The position numbers and the translations under genes were made by a program. DNA of 64,000 nucleotides, from contig NZ_RHQN01000004.1 of assembly GCF_003935425.1 (NCBI RefSeq), positions 124,001 to 188,000 on the forward strand. The letters run 5' to 3'. This document shows positions 8,762 to 18,700 of the stretch, piece by piece (within the stretch, counting starts at the first letter, position 1; each line of letters starts with the position of its first letter). This stretch comes from Pseudomonas sp. v388 (GTDB lineage Bacteria; Pseudomonadota; Gammaproteobacteria; Pseudomonadales; Pseudomonadaceae). Under the pieces are notes generated by a model. It was given only the letters and a program-made list of their open reading frames with translations, was not told where the DNA came from and did not search any database.

Positions 8762-9300
8762 GCAAGGCCGCCGTCGCCCAACCCGCTTCGTCCTTGAGCC
8801 GTCTGTGGCACAAATGGCGTTTCCATATCAACGTGCTGCTGTTGCTGATCCCGCTGGGGTTCATGCCCAAATACTTTTCCGATGTCGCCCTGGATCGCGG
8901 CGACGAAGGTCTGGGCCAGCGCGAAGTGGGCACCATTCAGGTCGGCCCGTGGAGCATGCGCATGGCCGAGGAACGCAATGAAGCACCACAGCGCGCTGGC
9001 CCGTCCGGCTACACGAAAAGTTTCAATGCTTCGCTTTGCACCGAGTGCATCGACCGGGTCAAGGCCACTTACCTGCGCATTGGCAAGCCGCGCAGCCTGC
9101 GTACCGCCGGGGTGATTTTCTTCGGCGGCGGCTACCGGATGAGCGCTTTCATGCAGATTCCCGAAGACACCAATCCCGACCTTGACCTGTGGATCACCAT
9201 GGAAGGCTGGGACGGCTCCGTGCACCAGACTTCCATCCCCCTGCGACAGGCCTCGCCGGCCACCGTTGCATGGCTCAAGAAACAAGGAGGCAAACCATGA
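8758..9300 (+). CDS. fpvH: FpvH, accessory membrane protein of the ferripyoverdine reduction system
   Basis: 180 residues starting at a GTG that overlaps the fpvG stop (GTGA). One hydrophobic segment, about residues 22-37 (FHINVLLLLIPLGFMP), anchors a mostly periplasmic domain. A thiol pair (LCTECIDRV, about residue 93) could bind metal or form a disulfide. Its position between fpvG and fpvJ and the four-base overlaps on both sides identify it as FpvH, which is reported to assist FpvG. No enzymatic motif is recognisable. Confidence 0.85.
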   Translation: MSKAAVAQPASSLSRLWHKWRFHINVLLLLIPLGFMPKYFSDVALDRGDEGLGQREVGTIQVGPWSMRMAEERNEAPQRAGPSGYTKSFNASLCTECIDRVKATYLRIGKPRSLRTAGVIFFGGGYRMSAFMQIPEDTNPDLDLWITMEGWDGSVHQTSIPLRQASPATVAWLKKQGGKP

Positions 9301-9635
9301 CTGTCCGTTTCCCCCTGCGCTGGCTGAGCGCCGGTGCTGCCTGCCTGCTGGGCCTGGGCCTGAGCGGCAACGCGCTGGCTCACAACCCGATGTGCGAGTG
9401 CAAACAGATCGACAACGAACAGATCCGCTGCACCGGGGGTTTCTCCGATGGCAGCGGCGCGCCCGGTGTGACCCTGGACGTGATCGGCTACGACGAGACC
9501 ATTCTGGTGCCCGGCAAAATGGGAGCGGACTCCACCGTGACCTTCAAGCGTCCGGCCTCGGAGTTCTACGTGCTGTTCGACGCAGGCCCCGGCCACGTAG
9601 TGGAAATCGACCAAGCGGATATCCAGGCACCATGA
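9297..9635 (+). CDS. fpvJ: FpvJ, small exported protein of the ferripyoverdine reduction system
   Basis: 112 residues. The ATG at 9297 is preceded by a strong AAGGAGG (9285-9291) and overlaps the fpvH stop; a start further upstream at 9189 would lie inside fpvH and is rejected. Residues 1-28 are a signal peptide ending SGNALA, so the mature protein is periplasmic. A cysteine cluster (MCECKQ) follows shortly after the cleavage site with another Cys in IRCTGG. These could bind metal or form disulfides. Position in the fpvGHJK operon gives the name; the molecular role is not settled by sequence. Confidence 0.85.
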   Translation: MTVRFPLRWLSAGAACLLGLGLSGNALAHNPMCECKQIDNEQIRCTGGFSDGSGAPGVTLDVIGYDETILVPGKMGADSTVTFKRPASEFYVLFDAGPGHVVEIDQADIQAP

Positions 9636-10219
9636 GTGCTTCTGAGGCCCGTACCCCGACCCGCCAGATCGTTCGCCCTGCCGGCGCCGGCCATGAAACC
9701 CTCTACGTGTTGCTGCTGTGCCTGACGATTCTGGCGGTCGCCGCCGGTATCGTCGGCCTGCATGGCGAACAGGACGATGCAGCGAGCCTGCCCAGCCATC
9801 AGCTGGACGCCCGGCGCGACCTGACCGCCGCCGAGCAAGGCATCTACGCCGACCTGCGGGTGACCCTGGATGAAGTGCGCCTGCTGGCCCAGGAACAGAC
9901 CACGCCGGTGACCCCGGAACAACTGGCCGAGGAAGGCTTTGCGCCGTTCGCCCAGGACGCCAGTTCGGTGAGCCGCGGCGGTCATGCCTGGCAGATGATC
10001 GGCGCCTCCTACGTGGGCATCAGCCAGTCGCCCGAAGTGGCCGGCTCGTTCCTGATGCGCCGTGGCGCCACCAACGACAGCGTTCCCGACATCTGGATCA
10101 ACCGCAAGGCCAGCGCTGCGCCCGCCTCCGACCTGAGTGACACGGCATTGATCGGCGCCGGCTGGCAGCAGGTTGTCGCGCAATTCGACGCCGGCGTGAC
10201 TCGCCAGCATCGCCACTGA
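9632..10219 (+). CDS. fpvK: FpvK, single-pass membrane protein of the ferripyoverdine reduction system
   Basis: 195 residues from the ATG at 9632, overlapping the fpvJ stop. A single transmembrane helix (about residues 24-43, LYVLLLCLTILAVAAGIVGL) leaves a C-terminal periplasmic domain ending in the histidine-containing tail RQHRH. The Ala/Glu-rich segment 60-110 is probably helical. The name rests on operon order; in P. aeruginosa fpvGHJK improve iron removal from pyoverdine. Most of the larger open frame that begins at 9182 is out-of-frame shadow of fpvH/J. Confidence 0.85.
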   Translation: MSASEARTPTRQIVRPAGAGHETLYVLLLCLTILAVAAGIVGLHGEQDDAASLPSHQLDARRDLTAAEQGIYADLRVTLDEVRLLAQEQTTPVTPEQLAEEGFAPFAQDASSVSRGGHAWQMIGASYVGISQSPEVAGSFLMRRGATNDSVPDIWINRKASAAPASDLSDTALIGAGWQQVVAQFDAGVTRQHRH

Positions 10220-10262
10220 TTTTGATGCCCCCATTCACGCCTCAACCTGAAAGAGCCTGTTC

Positions 10263-11192
10263 ATGCCCATTTCGTTGAAACGCCGTCCACTGCTGCGCGT
10301 CGTGCTGGCCGGCCTGTTCGCAGCGCTGCTCAGCCCACAGCTCATGGCCGACCCGGCCAAGCGCCTGCGCATCGGCATCACCCTGCACCCGTATTACAGC
10401 TACGTGAGCAATATCGTCGGCGACAAGGCCGAAGTGGTGCCGCTGATTCCGGCTGGTTTCAACCCGCACGCCTATGAGCCGCGTGCCGAAGACATCAAGC
10501 GCATCGGTTCGCTGGACGTGGTGGTGCTCAACGGCGTGGGCCATGACGACTTCGCCGACCGCATGATCGAAGCCAGCGAAACCCCGAACATCAAGACCAT
10601 CGAAGCCAACGCCGACGTGCCGCTGCTGGCCGCCACCGGCATCGCGGCCCGTGGCGCCGGCAAGGTGGTCAACCCGCACACCTTCCTGTCGATCAGCGCC
10701 TCCATTGCCCAGGTCAACAACATCGCCCGGGAACTGGGCAAGCTGGACCCGGACAACGCCAAGACTTACACCGCCAACGCCCGCGCCTACGGCAAACGCC
10801 TGCGGCAGATGCGCGCCGACGCGCTGGCCAAGCTGACCAAGGCACCGAATGCCGACCTGCGGGTCGCCACGGTGCACGCCGCCTATGACTACCTGCTGCG
10901 TGAATTCGGCCTGGAAGTCACGGCCGTGGTGGAACCGGCCCACGGTATCGAGCCGAGCCCGAGCCAGCTGAAAAAGACCATCGACCAGCTGCGTGAGCTG
11001 GACGTAAAAGTGATTTTCTCGGAAATGGACTTCCCGTCCACCTACGTCGAAACCATCCAGCGTGAATCCGGCGTCAAGCTGTACCCGCTGTCGCACATTT
11101 CCTACGGCGAATACAGCGCCGAAAAATACGAGAAGGAAATGGCCGGCAACCTCGACACCGTGGTGCGCGCCATTCAGGAGGCAGGCGCATGA
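10263..11192 (+). CDS. fpvC: FpvC, periplasmic metal-binding protein of the ZnuA/TroA type
   Basis: 309 residues with a signal peptide ending about residue 29 (PQLMA). It belongs to the cluster A-I metal-binding proteins: ligand histidines are seen in TLHPYY, GFNPHAYEP and VNPHTF. Acidic residues follow in EMDFPSTY. Unlike ZnuA it lacks a His-rich loop. In P. aeruginosa FpvC binds ferrous iron released from pyoverdine and interacts with FpvF. A 43-bp gap separates it from fpvK, and it overlaps fpvD by four bases, so it starts the ABC-transporter half of the operon. Its fpv context argues for iron and not zinc. Confidence 0.9.
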   Translation: MPISLKRRPLLRVVLAGLFAALLSPQLMADPAKRLRIGITLHPYYSYVSNIVGDKAEVVPLIPAGFNPHAYEPRAEDIKRIGSLDVVVLNGVGHDDFADRMIEASETPNIKTIEANADVPLLAATGIAARGAGKVVNPHTFLSISASIAQVNNIARELGKLDPDNAKTYTANARAYGKRLRQMRADALAKLTKAPNADLRVATVHAAYDYLLREFGLEVTAVVEPAHGIEPSPSQLKKTIDQLRELDVKVIFSEMDFPSTYVETIQRESGVKLYPLSHISYGEYSAEKYEKEMAGNLDTVVRAIQEAGA

Positions 11193-11953
11193 CCGTGGCG
11201 CAACACATTGCCATTGCCGGCCAAGGCCCGGGCGTCGATTTTGCCGACGTCAGCCTCACCCTGGGCCGCACCGCGATTCTCGACCACGTTACCTTCAAGG
11301 TGCGGCCCGGCACCGTGCATGCGCTGGTCGGCCCCAACGGCGGCGGCAAGAGTTCGCTGATCAAGACACTGCTGGGTCAGATGCCGCATCAAGGGCAACT
11401 GACCCTGGAATGGGCCGGCGCCCCCGGCGTGATCGGCTACGTGCCCCAGGCCCTGGAATTCGATCGCGGCCTGCCGATGACGGTTGACGATTTCATGGCC
11501 GCCATGTGTCAGCGTCGCCCGGCCTTTCTGGGTTTGTCTCGTCACTACGCGGGCGCCATCGGCGACGCGCTGGAGCGGGTCGGCATGCAGGACAAGCGCA
11601 AGCGGCGCATGGGCGCGTTGTCCGGTGGCGAACGTCAGCGCGTGTTATTGGCGCAAGGGCTGATTCCTGCTCCGCAACTGCTGGTGCTCGACGAGCCGAT
11701 GTCGGCGCTGGACGAAGCCGGTATCCAGGTGTTCGAGCGCCTGCTGTTCGCCTGGCGTCAGGCCGGCATTACCGTGTTGTGGATCGAGCACGATCTGGAA
11801 GCGGTCAAGCGCCTGGCCGACCACGTTACCGGCCTGAGCCGTCGCGTGCTGTTCGATGAACCGGCGGCCACGGCGCTGACGCCCGAACGCCTGCTGAGCT
11901 TGTTTTCCGCCCATCCGCGCGCTGCGGACGTCGACTCCGGGAGCGCTACCTGA
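11189..11953 (+). CDS. fpvD: FpvD, ABC transporter ATPase
   Basis: 254 residues. All nucleotide-binding motifs are intact: Walker A GPNGGGKSS (about residue 52), signature LSGGERQRV (about 147), Walker B LLVLDEPMSALD (about 165-175) and a switch His in WIEHDLEAV. It belongs to the manganese/zinc/iron family of ATPases. It should energise the FpvE permease for uptake of iron delivered by FpvC/FpvF. It overlaps both neighbours (ATGA at 11189, TGATG at 11951), indicating coupled translation. Confidence 0.92.
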   Translation: MTVAQHIAIAGQGPGVDFADVSLTLGRTAILDHVTFKVRPGTVHALVGPNGGGKSSLIKTLLGQMPHQGQLTLEWAGAPGVIGYVPQALEFDRGLPMTVDDFMAAMCQRRPAFLGLSRHYAGAIGDALERVGMQDKRKRRMGALSGGERQRVLLAQGLIPAPQLLVLDEPMSALDEAGIQVFERLLFAWRQAGITVLWIEHDLEAVKRLADHVTGLSRRVLFDEPAATALTPERLLSLFSAHPRAADVDSGSAT

Positions 11954-12852
11954 TGGATTATGAAAGCTTTCGCCTGTTCATCCAGGGCCTGGCGTCGTCG
12001 GGCTACCTGCCTGAAGCGCTGGCCTATGGCTTCGTGGTCAATGCGCTGCTGGCTGGCCTGTTGATCGGCCCGGTGCTCGGCGGCCTGGGCACGCTGGTGG
12101 TGGTCAAGCGCTTTGCGTTCTTCTCCGAAGCGGTGGGCCATGCGGCGCTGACCGGCGTCGCCATCGGCATTCTGCTCGGCGAACCCTACACCGGGCCTTA
12201 CGGCAGCCTGTTCGGTTACTGCCTGCTGTTCGGCATCGTGCTCAATTACCTGCGCAACCGCACGGGCCTGGCACCGGATACGCTGATCGGCGTGTTCCTC
12301 TCGGTGTCGCTGGCGCTGGGCGCAAGCCTGTTGCTGGTGCTGGCCGGCAAGATCAACGTGCATATTCTGGAGAACGTGCTGTTCGGCTCGGTACTGACGG
12401 TCAACGGCAACGACCTGCTGGTGCTGCTGGTGGTCGGCTCACTGGTCATGGGCCTGGCCCTGCCGCTGTACAACCGCATCATGCTCGCCAGCTTCAATCC
12501 GCAACTGGCCGCGGTGCGCGGCGTCGCGGTAAAGGCGCTGGATTACCTGTTCGTGATTCTGGTGACGCTGATCACCGTGGCGGCCGTGAAAGTGATTGGC
12601 GCGATCCTGGTAGGCGCCCTGCTGGTGATTCCGGCAGCGGCGGCCCGCTTGCTGAGCCAGTCACTCAAGGGCTTTTTCTGGGTTTCGGTGGCGCTGGCCA
12701 CGGTCAGCACCTTGTGCGGCATTCTGCTGCCCATCGTCTTCGACCTGCCGATACCGTCCGGCGCGGCGATCATTCTGGTCGCCGGCATCGGCTTCGCCCT
12801 GGCCGCCATCGCCCGCGGCACCCTGCCCAGCCTCAAAGGGAATATCGGCTAA
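11953..12852 (+). CDS. fpvE: FpvE, ABC transporter inner-membrane permease
   Basis: 299 residues, ABC-3 (ZnuB/MntB-like) permease with about eight hydrophobic helices, for example residues 36-56 and 222-245. The cytoplasmic coupling segment VKRFAFFSEAVGHAALTGVAIG and the characteristic VKVIGAILVGALLVIPAAAA helix are present. It works with FpvD to import the iron released from pyoverdine. The start overlaps the fpvD stop by one base, and the stop overlaps the fpvF start by one base. Confidence 0.92.
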   Translation: MDYESFRLFIQGLASSGYLPEALAYGFVVNALLAGLLIGPVLGGLGTLVVVKRFAFFSEAVGHAALTGVAIGILLGEPYTGPYGSLFGYCLLFGIVLNYLRNRTGLAPDTLIGVFLSVSLALGASLLLVLAGKINVHILENVLFGSVLTVNGNDLLVLLVVGSLVMGLALPLYNRIMLASFNPQLAAVRGVAVKALDYLFVILVTLITVAAVKVIGAILVGALLVIPAAAARLLSQSLKGFFWVSVALATVSTLCGILLPIVFDLPIPSGAAIILVAGIGFALAAIARGTLPSLKGNIG

Positions 12853-13760
12853 TGCTGACTTTACGCACACTGACACTGGCACTGGCGTTGACCGGTGCCC
12901 TGAGCCACAGCCTGCAGGCCGCCGAGCCTGCAAGCGCCACCGCCGAGCCGGTTCGCATCCTCGCCAGCCTGCCGATCACCTATGGCCTGGGGCAGATGCT
13001 GCTCAAAGACAGCGGCGTGGTACTGGAACGCGCCGCAGCCGCCAACCTGCCCGGCTCGCGCCAGACGGCGTACTTCACCGGGCGCGGTGCCGATGCGCTG
13101 CGCGGTCTGTCGGTCAAGGCCGATGCGGTGATCGGGCTGCGCTCGTTGTGGCCGGATGATCCGCTGTACCCCACCGCCCGGCGCAGCAATATCCGCATCG
13201 TCGAGATCGACGCTGCGCGCCCGGTAGACGGCAGCCTGCCGGGCATCGCCGTGCAGCCGGGTCAAGGTATCGACGGGTTGAACAGTCAACCGTGGCTGGC
13301 CAGCAACAACATGGGCCGCATGGCCGACGTGATCGCTGCCGATCTGGTGCGTCTGGCGCCCACGGCCAAACCGAAGATCGAGGCCAACCTGGCCGCTCTC
13401 AAGCAACAACTGCTCAAGCTCAGCGCTGCCAGCGAAGCGAGCCTGGCCAGTGCCGACAACCTCGGTGTGGTGAGCTTGTCGGACCGTTTCGGCTATTTGA
13501 TCGGGGGGCTGAATCTTGAGCTGATCGACACCCAGCCGTTGACCGACGAGCAGTGGACGCCTGAGGCCGTGACGAAACTGAGCGCTACGTTGAAGGACAA
13601 CGACGTCGCCATCGTTCTGGACCACCGCCAACCGCCGGAGCCGGTCAAGGCAGCCATCGAAGCGGCGGGCAGTCAATTGCTGGTGTTGGGGGTAGATGGG
13701 GCTGATCCGGTGGCGGAACTGGAAGGGGATATTGGGCAGATTATTCAAGCGCTGAAGTAG
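12852..13760 (+). CDS. fpvF: FpvF, periplasmic binding protein that partners FpvC
   Basis: 302 residues from the ATG at 12852; the signal peptide ends near SHSLQAA (residue 24). It resembles TroA-family binding proteins in length and pattern but lacks the usual His triad. This fits the P. aeruginosa protein, which binds ferripyoverdine and FpvC instead of acting as a simple zinc receptor. It is the last gene of the operon; a REPIN begins four bases after its stop and may serve as the transcript end. Confidence 0.88.
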   Translation: MLTLRTLTLALALTGALSHSLQAAEPASATAEPVRILASLPITYGLGQMLLKDSGVVLERAAAANLPGSRQTAYFTGRGADALRGLSVKADAVIGLRSLWPDDPLYPTARRSNIRIVEIDAARPVDGSLPGIAVQPGQGIDGLNSQPWLASNNMGRMADVIAADLVRLAPTAKPKIEANLAALKQQLLKLSAASEASLASADNLGVVSLSDRFGYLIGGLNLELIDTQPLTDEQWTPEAVTKLSATLKDNDVAIVLDHRQPPEPVKAAIEAAGSQLLVLGVDGADPVAELEGDIGQIIQALK

Positions 13761-13763
13761 GGA

Positions 13764-13875
13764 GTGGGCGGACTGAGCGGCGCTCCGTTTGTCCGCGAAG
13801 ACCTACATCCAGCCGATGCATCGGCTGGAAAAAAGTCTACGCGGACAAGCGGAGCGCCTCCCGGTCCGCCCCCAC
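13764..13875. repeat. REPIN between fpvF and mbtH (convergent genes)
   Basis: GTGGGCGGACTGAGCGGCGC (from 13764) and its imperfect reverse complement (13851-13875) flank a spacer containing a shorter palindrome, CAGCCGATGCATCGGCTG (13811-13828). It belongs to the same family as the copies at 3118-3206 and 6198-6247. Sited between converging genes, it could stop transcription from both sides. Confidence 0.8.
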
Positions 13876-13897
13876 AAGGGCCGCTGCCACAAAGCTA

Positions 13898-14116
13898 TCA
13901 GACAGCCTGCGCTTCCATCTTCTGCCGCAGGCTCAACGGTCGCATATCCGTCCAGACTTCCTCGATGTACGCCAGGCACTCTTTCTTGAAGCCACTCTTG
14001 CCCACAGTGCGCCAGCCGTTGGGGATGGCTTTGTAGTCGGGCCAGATCGAATACTGTTCTTCGTGGTTGACCACGACTTGAAAGACGATGTCGTCCCGGT
14101 CGAATACTGAAGTCAT
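13898..14116 (-). CDS. MbtH-like protein of the pyoverdine cluster
   Basis: 72 residues with the full family signature: [17 protein letters not shown], the [14 protein letters not shown] segment and the SL that follows. MbtH-like proteins bind the adenylation domains of siderophore synthetases and are often needed for their folding or activity. This one is the orthologue of PA2412, which is required for normal pyoverdine production in P. aeruginosa. It lies 80 bp downstream of pvdH on the same strand and has its own PvdS-type box at 14176-14199. Confidence 0.95.
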   Translation of the reverse strand: MTSVFDRDDIVFQVVVNHEEQYSIWPDYKAIPNGWRTVGKSGFKKECLAYIEEVWTDMRPLSLRQKMEAQAV

Positions 14117-14175
14117 TGCTGCTCTCCGTGGTTGATCGTGCGGCTGCGCCGATTCGCAGCGGCTATAGGGATTGA

Positions 14176-14199
14176 ACGTATCGCTACGTGAAAAAATTA
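14176..14199 (-). promoter_or_regulatory. PvdS-dependent iron-starvation box for the MbtH-like gene
   Basis: Minus strand TTAATT, 16 bp, CGTTCAA. The upstream half overlaps the pvdH stop codon, giving an internal promoter 59 bp before the mbtH start. Confidence 0.6.
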
Positions 14200-15609
14200 A
14201 GCCTGGTTAACGGCGGCTTTCAGCGCCCGGCCGAAGATTTCCGCCACTTCGTCGATCTGTTCGGCGGTGATGATCAGCGGCGGCAGGAAGCGCACTACGC
14301 TGCCGTGGCGCCCGCCCAGCTCCAGGATCAGCCCACGCTTGAGGCATTCGCGTTGCAACAGCGGCGCCAGACGCGGGAAGACCGGTGAATGGCCCAGGGC
14401 GTCCAGCGGGCCGCCGGGGTTGACCAGTTCGACGCCGAGCATCAGACCGCGCCCGCGAATGTCGCCCAGTTGCGGGTAATCCCGTTGCAACTGACGCAGG
14501 TGCGCCACCAGCCGGGCGCCCATGGCGGTGGCGTGGGCGCAGAGGTCATGATCGATCAGGTAACGCATCACCGCCGACCCGGCCGCCATCGCCATCTGGT
14601 TGCCGCGGAAGGTGCCGGCGTGGGCGCCGGGCTGCCAGGTGTCGAGCCAGTCGCGATAGACCACCACCGCCAGCGGCAGGCTGCCGCCGATGGCCTTGGA
14701 CAACACCACCACATCCGGCACGATGCCGGCGTGTTCGAAGGCGAACATCCGGCCGGTGCGGGCAAAGCCGCTCTGGATTTCGTCGACGATCAGCGCTACG
14801 CCGGCCTGCTCGGTAATCCGCCGCACGCCGCGCAGCCAGTCCAGGTCGGCCGGAATAACCCCGCCCTCGCCCTGCACCACTTCGACGATCACCGCCGCCG
14901 GTAGCTCGACGCCCGCTTCGGGATCACTGAGCAGGTTTTCCAGGTAATGCAGATTGGCCTTGATGCCCTGCTCGCCGCCCAGCCCGAACGGGCAGCGATA
15001 GTCATAAGGGTACGGCAGGAACTGCACGCCGCTGCTGAGTAACGCGCCCATCGCCTTTTTCGGCCCCAGACTGCCCATCAGGCTCAGCGCGCCCTGGCTC
15101 ATGCCGTGATAGCCGCCCTGGAACGACAGGATCGTACTGCGACCCGTGGCGGTACGCACCAGCTTGAGTGCCGCTTCCACCGCGTCGGTGCCGGTCGGGC
15201 CGCAGAACTGGATCTTCGCTTGCCGGGCCAGGGCCTGGGGAAGCAGACCGAACAGGTCCTGCACGAACTGGTCCTTGACCGGCGTGGTCAGGTCCAGGGT
15301 GTGCAACGGCAATTCATCACTGATGACCTGACGGATCGCGTCGATCACCACCGGATGGTTGTGCCCCAGCGCCAGCGTGCCGGCGCCGGCCAGGCAATCG
15401 ATGAAACGCCGACCTTCGACATCTTCGACATGAATGCCCCGCGCGCGCTTGAGCGCCAGCGGAATGCGCCGCGGGTAACTGCGCGCATTGGATTCCTGGC
15501 GACTTTGCCGGGCCAGCAATGGCGATTCGTCGAACTGGTAAAGCGTCTCCACCGGCGCCGGTACGATCCTGGCCAGCTGATCCTCGTCAAACCTGGTAGC
15601 GACTGACAT
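14197..15609 (-). CDS. pvdH: PvdH, L-2,4-diaminobutyrate:2-oxoglutarate aminotransferase
   Basis: 470 residues, class-III PLP aminotransferase. It converts aspartate-beta-semialdehyde and glutamate into L-2,4-diaminobutyrate, the third amino acid loaded by PvdL for the pyoverdine chromophore. The PLP region [19 protein letters not shown] and the Schiff-base lysine in VLSKAIGGS (about residue 304) are present, as is the [11 protein letters not shown] phosphate-binding loop. Start at 15609 follows a GAGGG at reasonable spacing. The gene lies between pvdL and mbtH on the same strand, and a perfect PvdS box precedes it. Confidence 0.95.
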   Translation of the reverse strand: MSVATRFDEDQLARIVPAPVETLYQFDESPLLARQSRQESNARSYPRRIPLALKRARGIHVEDVEGRRFIDCLAGAGTLALGHNHPVVIDAIRQVISDELPLHTLDLTTPVKDQFVQDLFGLLPQALARQAKIQFCGPTGTDAVEAALKLVRTATGRSTILSFQGGYHGMSQGALSLMGSLGPKKAMGALLSSGVQFLPYPYDYRCPFGLGGEQGIKANLHYLENLLSDPEAGVELPAAVIVEVVQGEGGVIPADLDWLRGVRRITEQAGVALIVDEIQSGFARTGRMFAFEHAGIVPDVVVLSKAIGGSLPLAVVVYRDWLDTWQPGAHAGTFRGNQMAMAAGSAVMRYLIDHDLCAHATAMGARLVAHLRQLQRDYPQLGDIRGRGLMLGVELVNPGGPLDALGHSPVFPRLAPLLQRECLKRGLILELGGRHGSVVRFLPPLIITAEQIDEVAEIFGRALKAAVNQA

Positions 15610-15691
15610 CTGTGCAACCCTCGATACGCTGAATGTGGCCTGAGCCGACCGTTTCCGGTGCGCGAGTCAGACATGTGTTCCTTCAATGCAA

Positions 15692-15715
15692 ACGCGTCAG
15701 GGCGCTGCGGATTTA
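15692..15715 (-). promoter_or_regulatory. PvdS-dependent iron-starvation box for pvdH
   Basis: Minus strand GTAAAT, 16 bp, CGTTTGC. This is an exact match to the TAAAT-N16-CGT consensus known from P. aeruginosa and the best of the set here, 82 bp before the pvdH start. Confidence 0.82.
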
Positions 15716-15767
15716 CACCTTGAAACGGCTTTTTTATCCGCATCGCCCCCGCGCCGACCGGAGGCGC

Positions 15768-18700
15768 CTACAGCCCTTCCAGTTCCGCCATCAAGTCTTC
15801 AAGCCGGTCGAATTTCTGCTCGTCGACCTGTTGCCCGCCGAGGCTGTGCAGGTGGGCGGCCAACCCCTGAACCGTGTTGAATTCGAACATCGCCCGCAGC
15901 GGCACCGTGCGTTGCAGCAATTGCTGGGCACGATTGACCACCTGGGTGGCGAGCAACGAATGCCCGCCCAGTTCGAAGAAGTTGTCGGTGATGCCGACCC
16001 GTTCGACTTTCAGCACGTCGGCCCAGATACCGGCCAGTTGCTGTTCCAGTTCGGTCTGCGGCGCGACGTAGTCTTGCTGCAACTGGCTGGTGTCCGGTTT
16101 CGGCAGCGCCTTGCGATCCAGCTTGCCGTTGGGGGTCAGCGGCATGCTGTCGAGCAGCACGAGGTGGGTGGGGACCATGTAGTCCGGGAGCGACTGTTTC
16201 AGATAGGTTCTGAGCTGATCCTGTAGGAGCGACCTTGGTCGCGATGACTGATTTTCGGGCGACACAACTGCTACGGATGTAGTGCCCTCTTCGCCAGCAA
16301 GACGGATCGCCGCCCGCTGGCTCCTACAGACCAGATATGCCACGAGCTGGCCGTCCAGCGCGATGACCACGGTTTCGGACACCGCCGGGTGCGCTTGCAG
16401 ACGCGCTTCGATCTCGCCCAGTTCAATGCGGTAGCCGCGGATCTTCACCTGGAAGTCGACCCGGCCGACGTATTCCAGCACGCCGTCGGCACGTCGCCGC
16501 GCCAGGTCGCCGGTGCGATACAGGCGCTCGCCCGGCGCGCCGTACGGGTTGGGCACGAACACCGGCACGGTGCGGCGTGGGTCGCCGACGTAACCGCGAC
16601 CGACCCCGGTGCCGGCCACGCACAATTCGCCCACAGCGCCCAGCGGCACCAGCTCCAGCGCTTCGTCCAGCAGATATAAACGGTTGTTGTCGGTGGGCGT
16701 ACCGATCGGCAGATAAGTGCTGCGCGTGGACGCTGTATCCACTCGAAAGAACGCCACGTCGTCCGAACATTCTGCCGGGCCATAGGCATTCACCAGCCCG
16801 ATCTGCGGGTAACGGTGCAACCACTGGCTCGCCAGTTCCGGCGGCATGGCTTCGCCGGTCGGCAGCAGCCAGCGCAGGCTGTCGAGACATGCGTTGTCTT
16901 CGGCCAGCAACCCGGTAATCAGCGATGGCACGCTCTCCAGCACGCTGATGCCCTGGCGCTGAACATGGGCCAACAACGCGCAAGGATCGCGAGCGATGTC
17001 ATTGGGCACGATATCCACCCGCGCGCCGAACAACGGTGCGGCGAGGAACTGCCAGACGGAAATGTCGAAGCTTTGCGACGCGGTCTGGGCGATCACGTCA
17101 CGCTCGCTCAGTTCCAGATACGGCACCTTGCTCAACTGGTTATTGAGCATGCCGCGCTGTTCGACCATCACGCCTTTCGGCTGTCCGGTGGAACCGGACG
17201 TGAAGATCACATAAGCCAGGTTGTCCCCCGCACTGTAGCGACCCGGATCATGCTCGCCGAAGCCGCCCTGCTGAACCTGTTCCCAGGCCAGCAGCTGCGG
17301 CCGCTCGGCAGGTTCGATCAATGCCAGCAATGCCTCGGCCTGAGCCTGACATTCGGCGCTGCACACCAGCACCGGCGTGCGGCTCTGCACGATCACGCCA
17401 CTGAGGCGTGAATTGGGCAACGCAGGGTCCAGCGGCAGATAACCGGCACCGGCCTTGAAACTGCCGATGATCATGCCCAGCAGCTGCGGCCCGCGCTCGG
17501 CCAGCAACGCCACCGGCTGGTCAAGGCCGACGCCCGCCTCGATCAGCCCGTGGCCGAGCCGGTTGGCGACACCGTTGAGTTGCGCGTAGTCCCAATGCTG
17601 CTCCAGACAACTCACGGCGATGCGCTGCGGATGAGCCTTGACCTGCGCTTCGAACAGCTCGACGTAGCTCTGCTGCAACGGATATTCCCGCGCACTGCGG
17701 TTGCAGCCCTCGATCAGGAAGTCACGCTCCTGCTCGTCGAGCAGCGGCAGTTCGGCCATGTCGCCGTGGAAGCCATCGACCAGCGCCAGCAGCAGGCGCT
17801 TGAATTCGCCGAGCATGCTTTGCACGGTGGTTTCGTCGAAATAGCGCTGGTCGTAGGACAGGTGCAGCCCCAGGTCATCGCCGGGGTAACACACCGCCGT
17901 CAGCGGATAGTTGGTGTGGGTGCGGCCGGAATCGGAGGTGGCATTGAGGCTTTGTGCGCGGTCCAGCACCGAGACTTCCACTGGCGCGTTTTCGAACACG
18001 AACAGGCTGTCGAACAGCGGCAGGCCCTTGGGCAGCTCGCTGTTTTCCTGAATGCTCACCAGCGGCAGGTATTCGTACTCGCGCAGTTCCATGTTGCTTT
18101 CCAGCAACCCGCTCAGCCACTGGCGGACGCTGCAACGCTGTTCAAGCCCCGGCATGCCGATGCGCAACGCGATGGTGTTGATGAACAGGCCGACGGTGCG
18201 TTGCATCTGCGGCATTTCCACCGGACGCCCCGCCACTGTCACGCCAAATACCACGTCGCGGTCGCCACTGAGGCGACGCAGGGTCAATGCCCATGCGGCT
18301 TGCGCGAAGGTGTTCACCGTCAGTTGCTGTTGCTGGGCCAGTTCACGCAGACGCACGCCGTCGCTCACCGCCAACCGGGTATAGCAGTCGCCGACGATCA
18401 TACCGCCGCTGTCGCCGGCATGTTCACGCTGGAATGGTCGGTCGCTGGGGATCGGCGTCGGGCGGGCGAAGCCTTGCAGGTTTTCGCGCCACCAGTCCCG
18501 GGCCTGGGCCAGCCCGCGATGTTGGAGCCAGGCAATGTAATCCCGGTAACGCGGGGCCGCCGCCAGTTGCGCATCACGGTCTTCGCCCAGCGCGGTGTAG
18601 ATGTCGAAAAAGTCGTTCATCAGCAGCGAACGACACCAGGCATCGATCAGGATGTGGTGGTTGCTCATCATGAACCAGTAGCGCGCTTCGTCGACGCGGA

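Noticed and set aside
10263-13760. Zinc uptake operon (znuABC)
   Set aside because: The binding protein lacks the His-rich loop, a second binding protein is present, and the genes are joined to fpvGHJK within a pyoverdine locus, so FpvCDEF is the better assignment.
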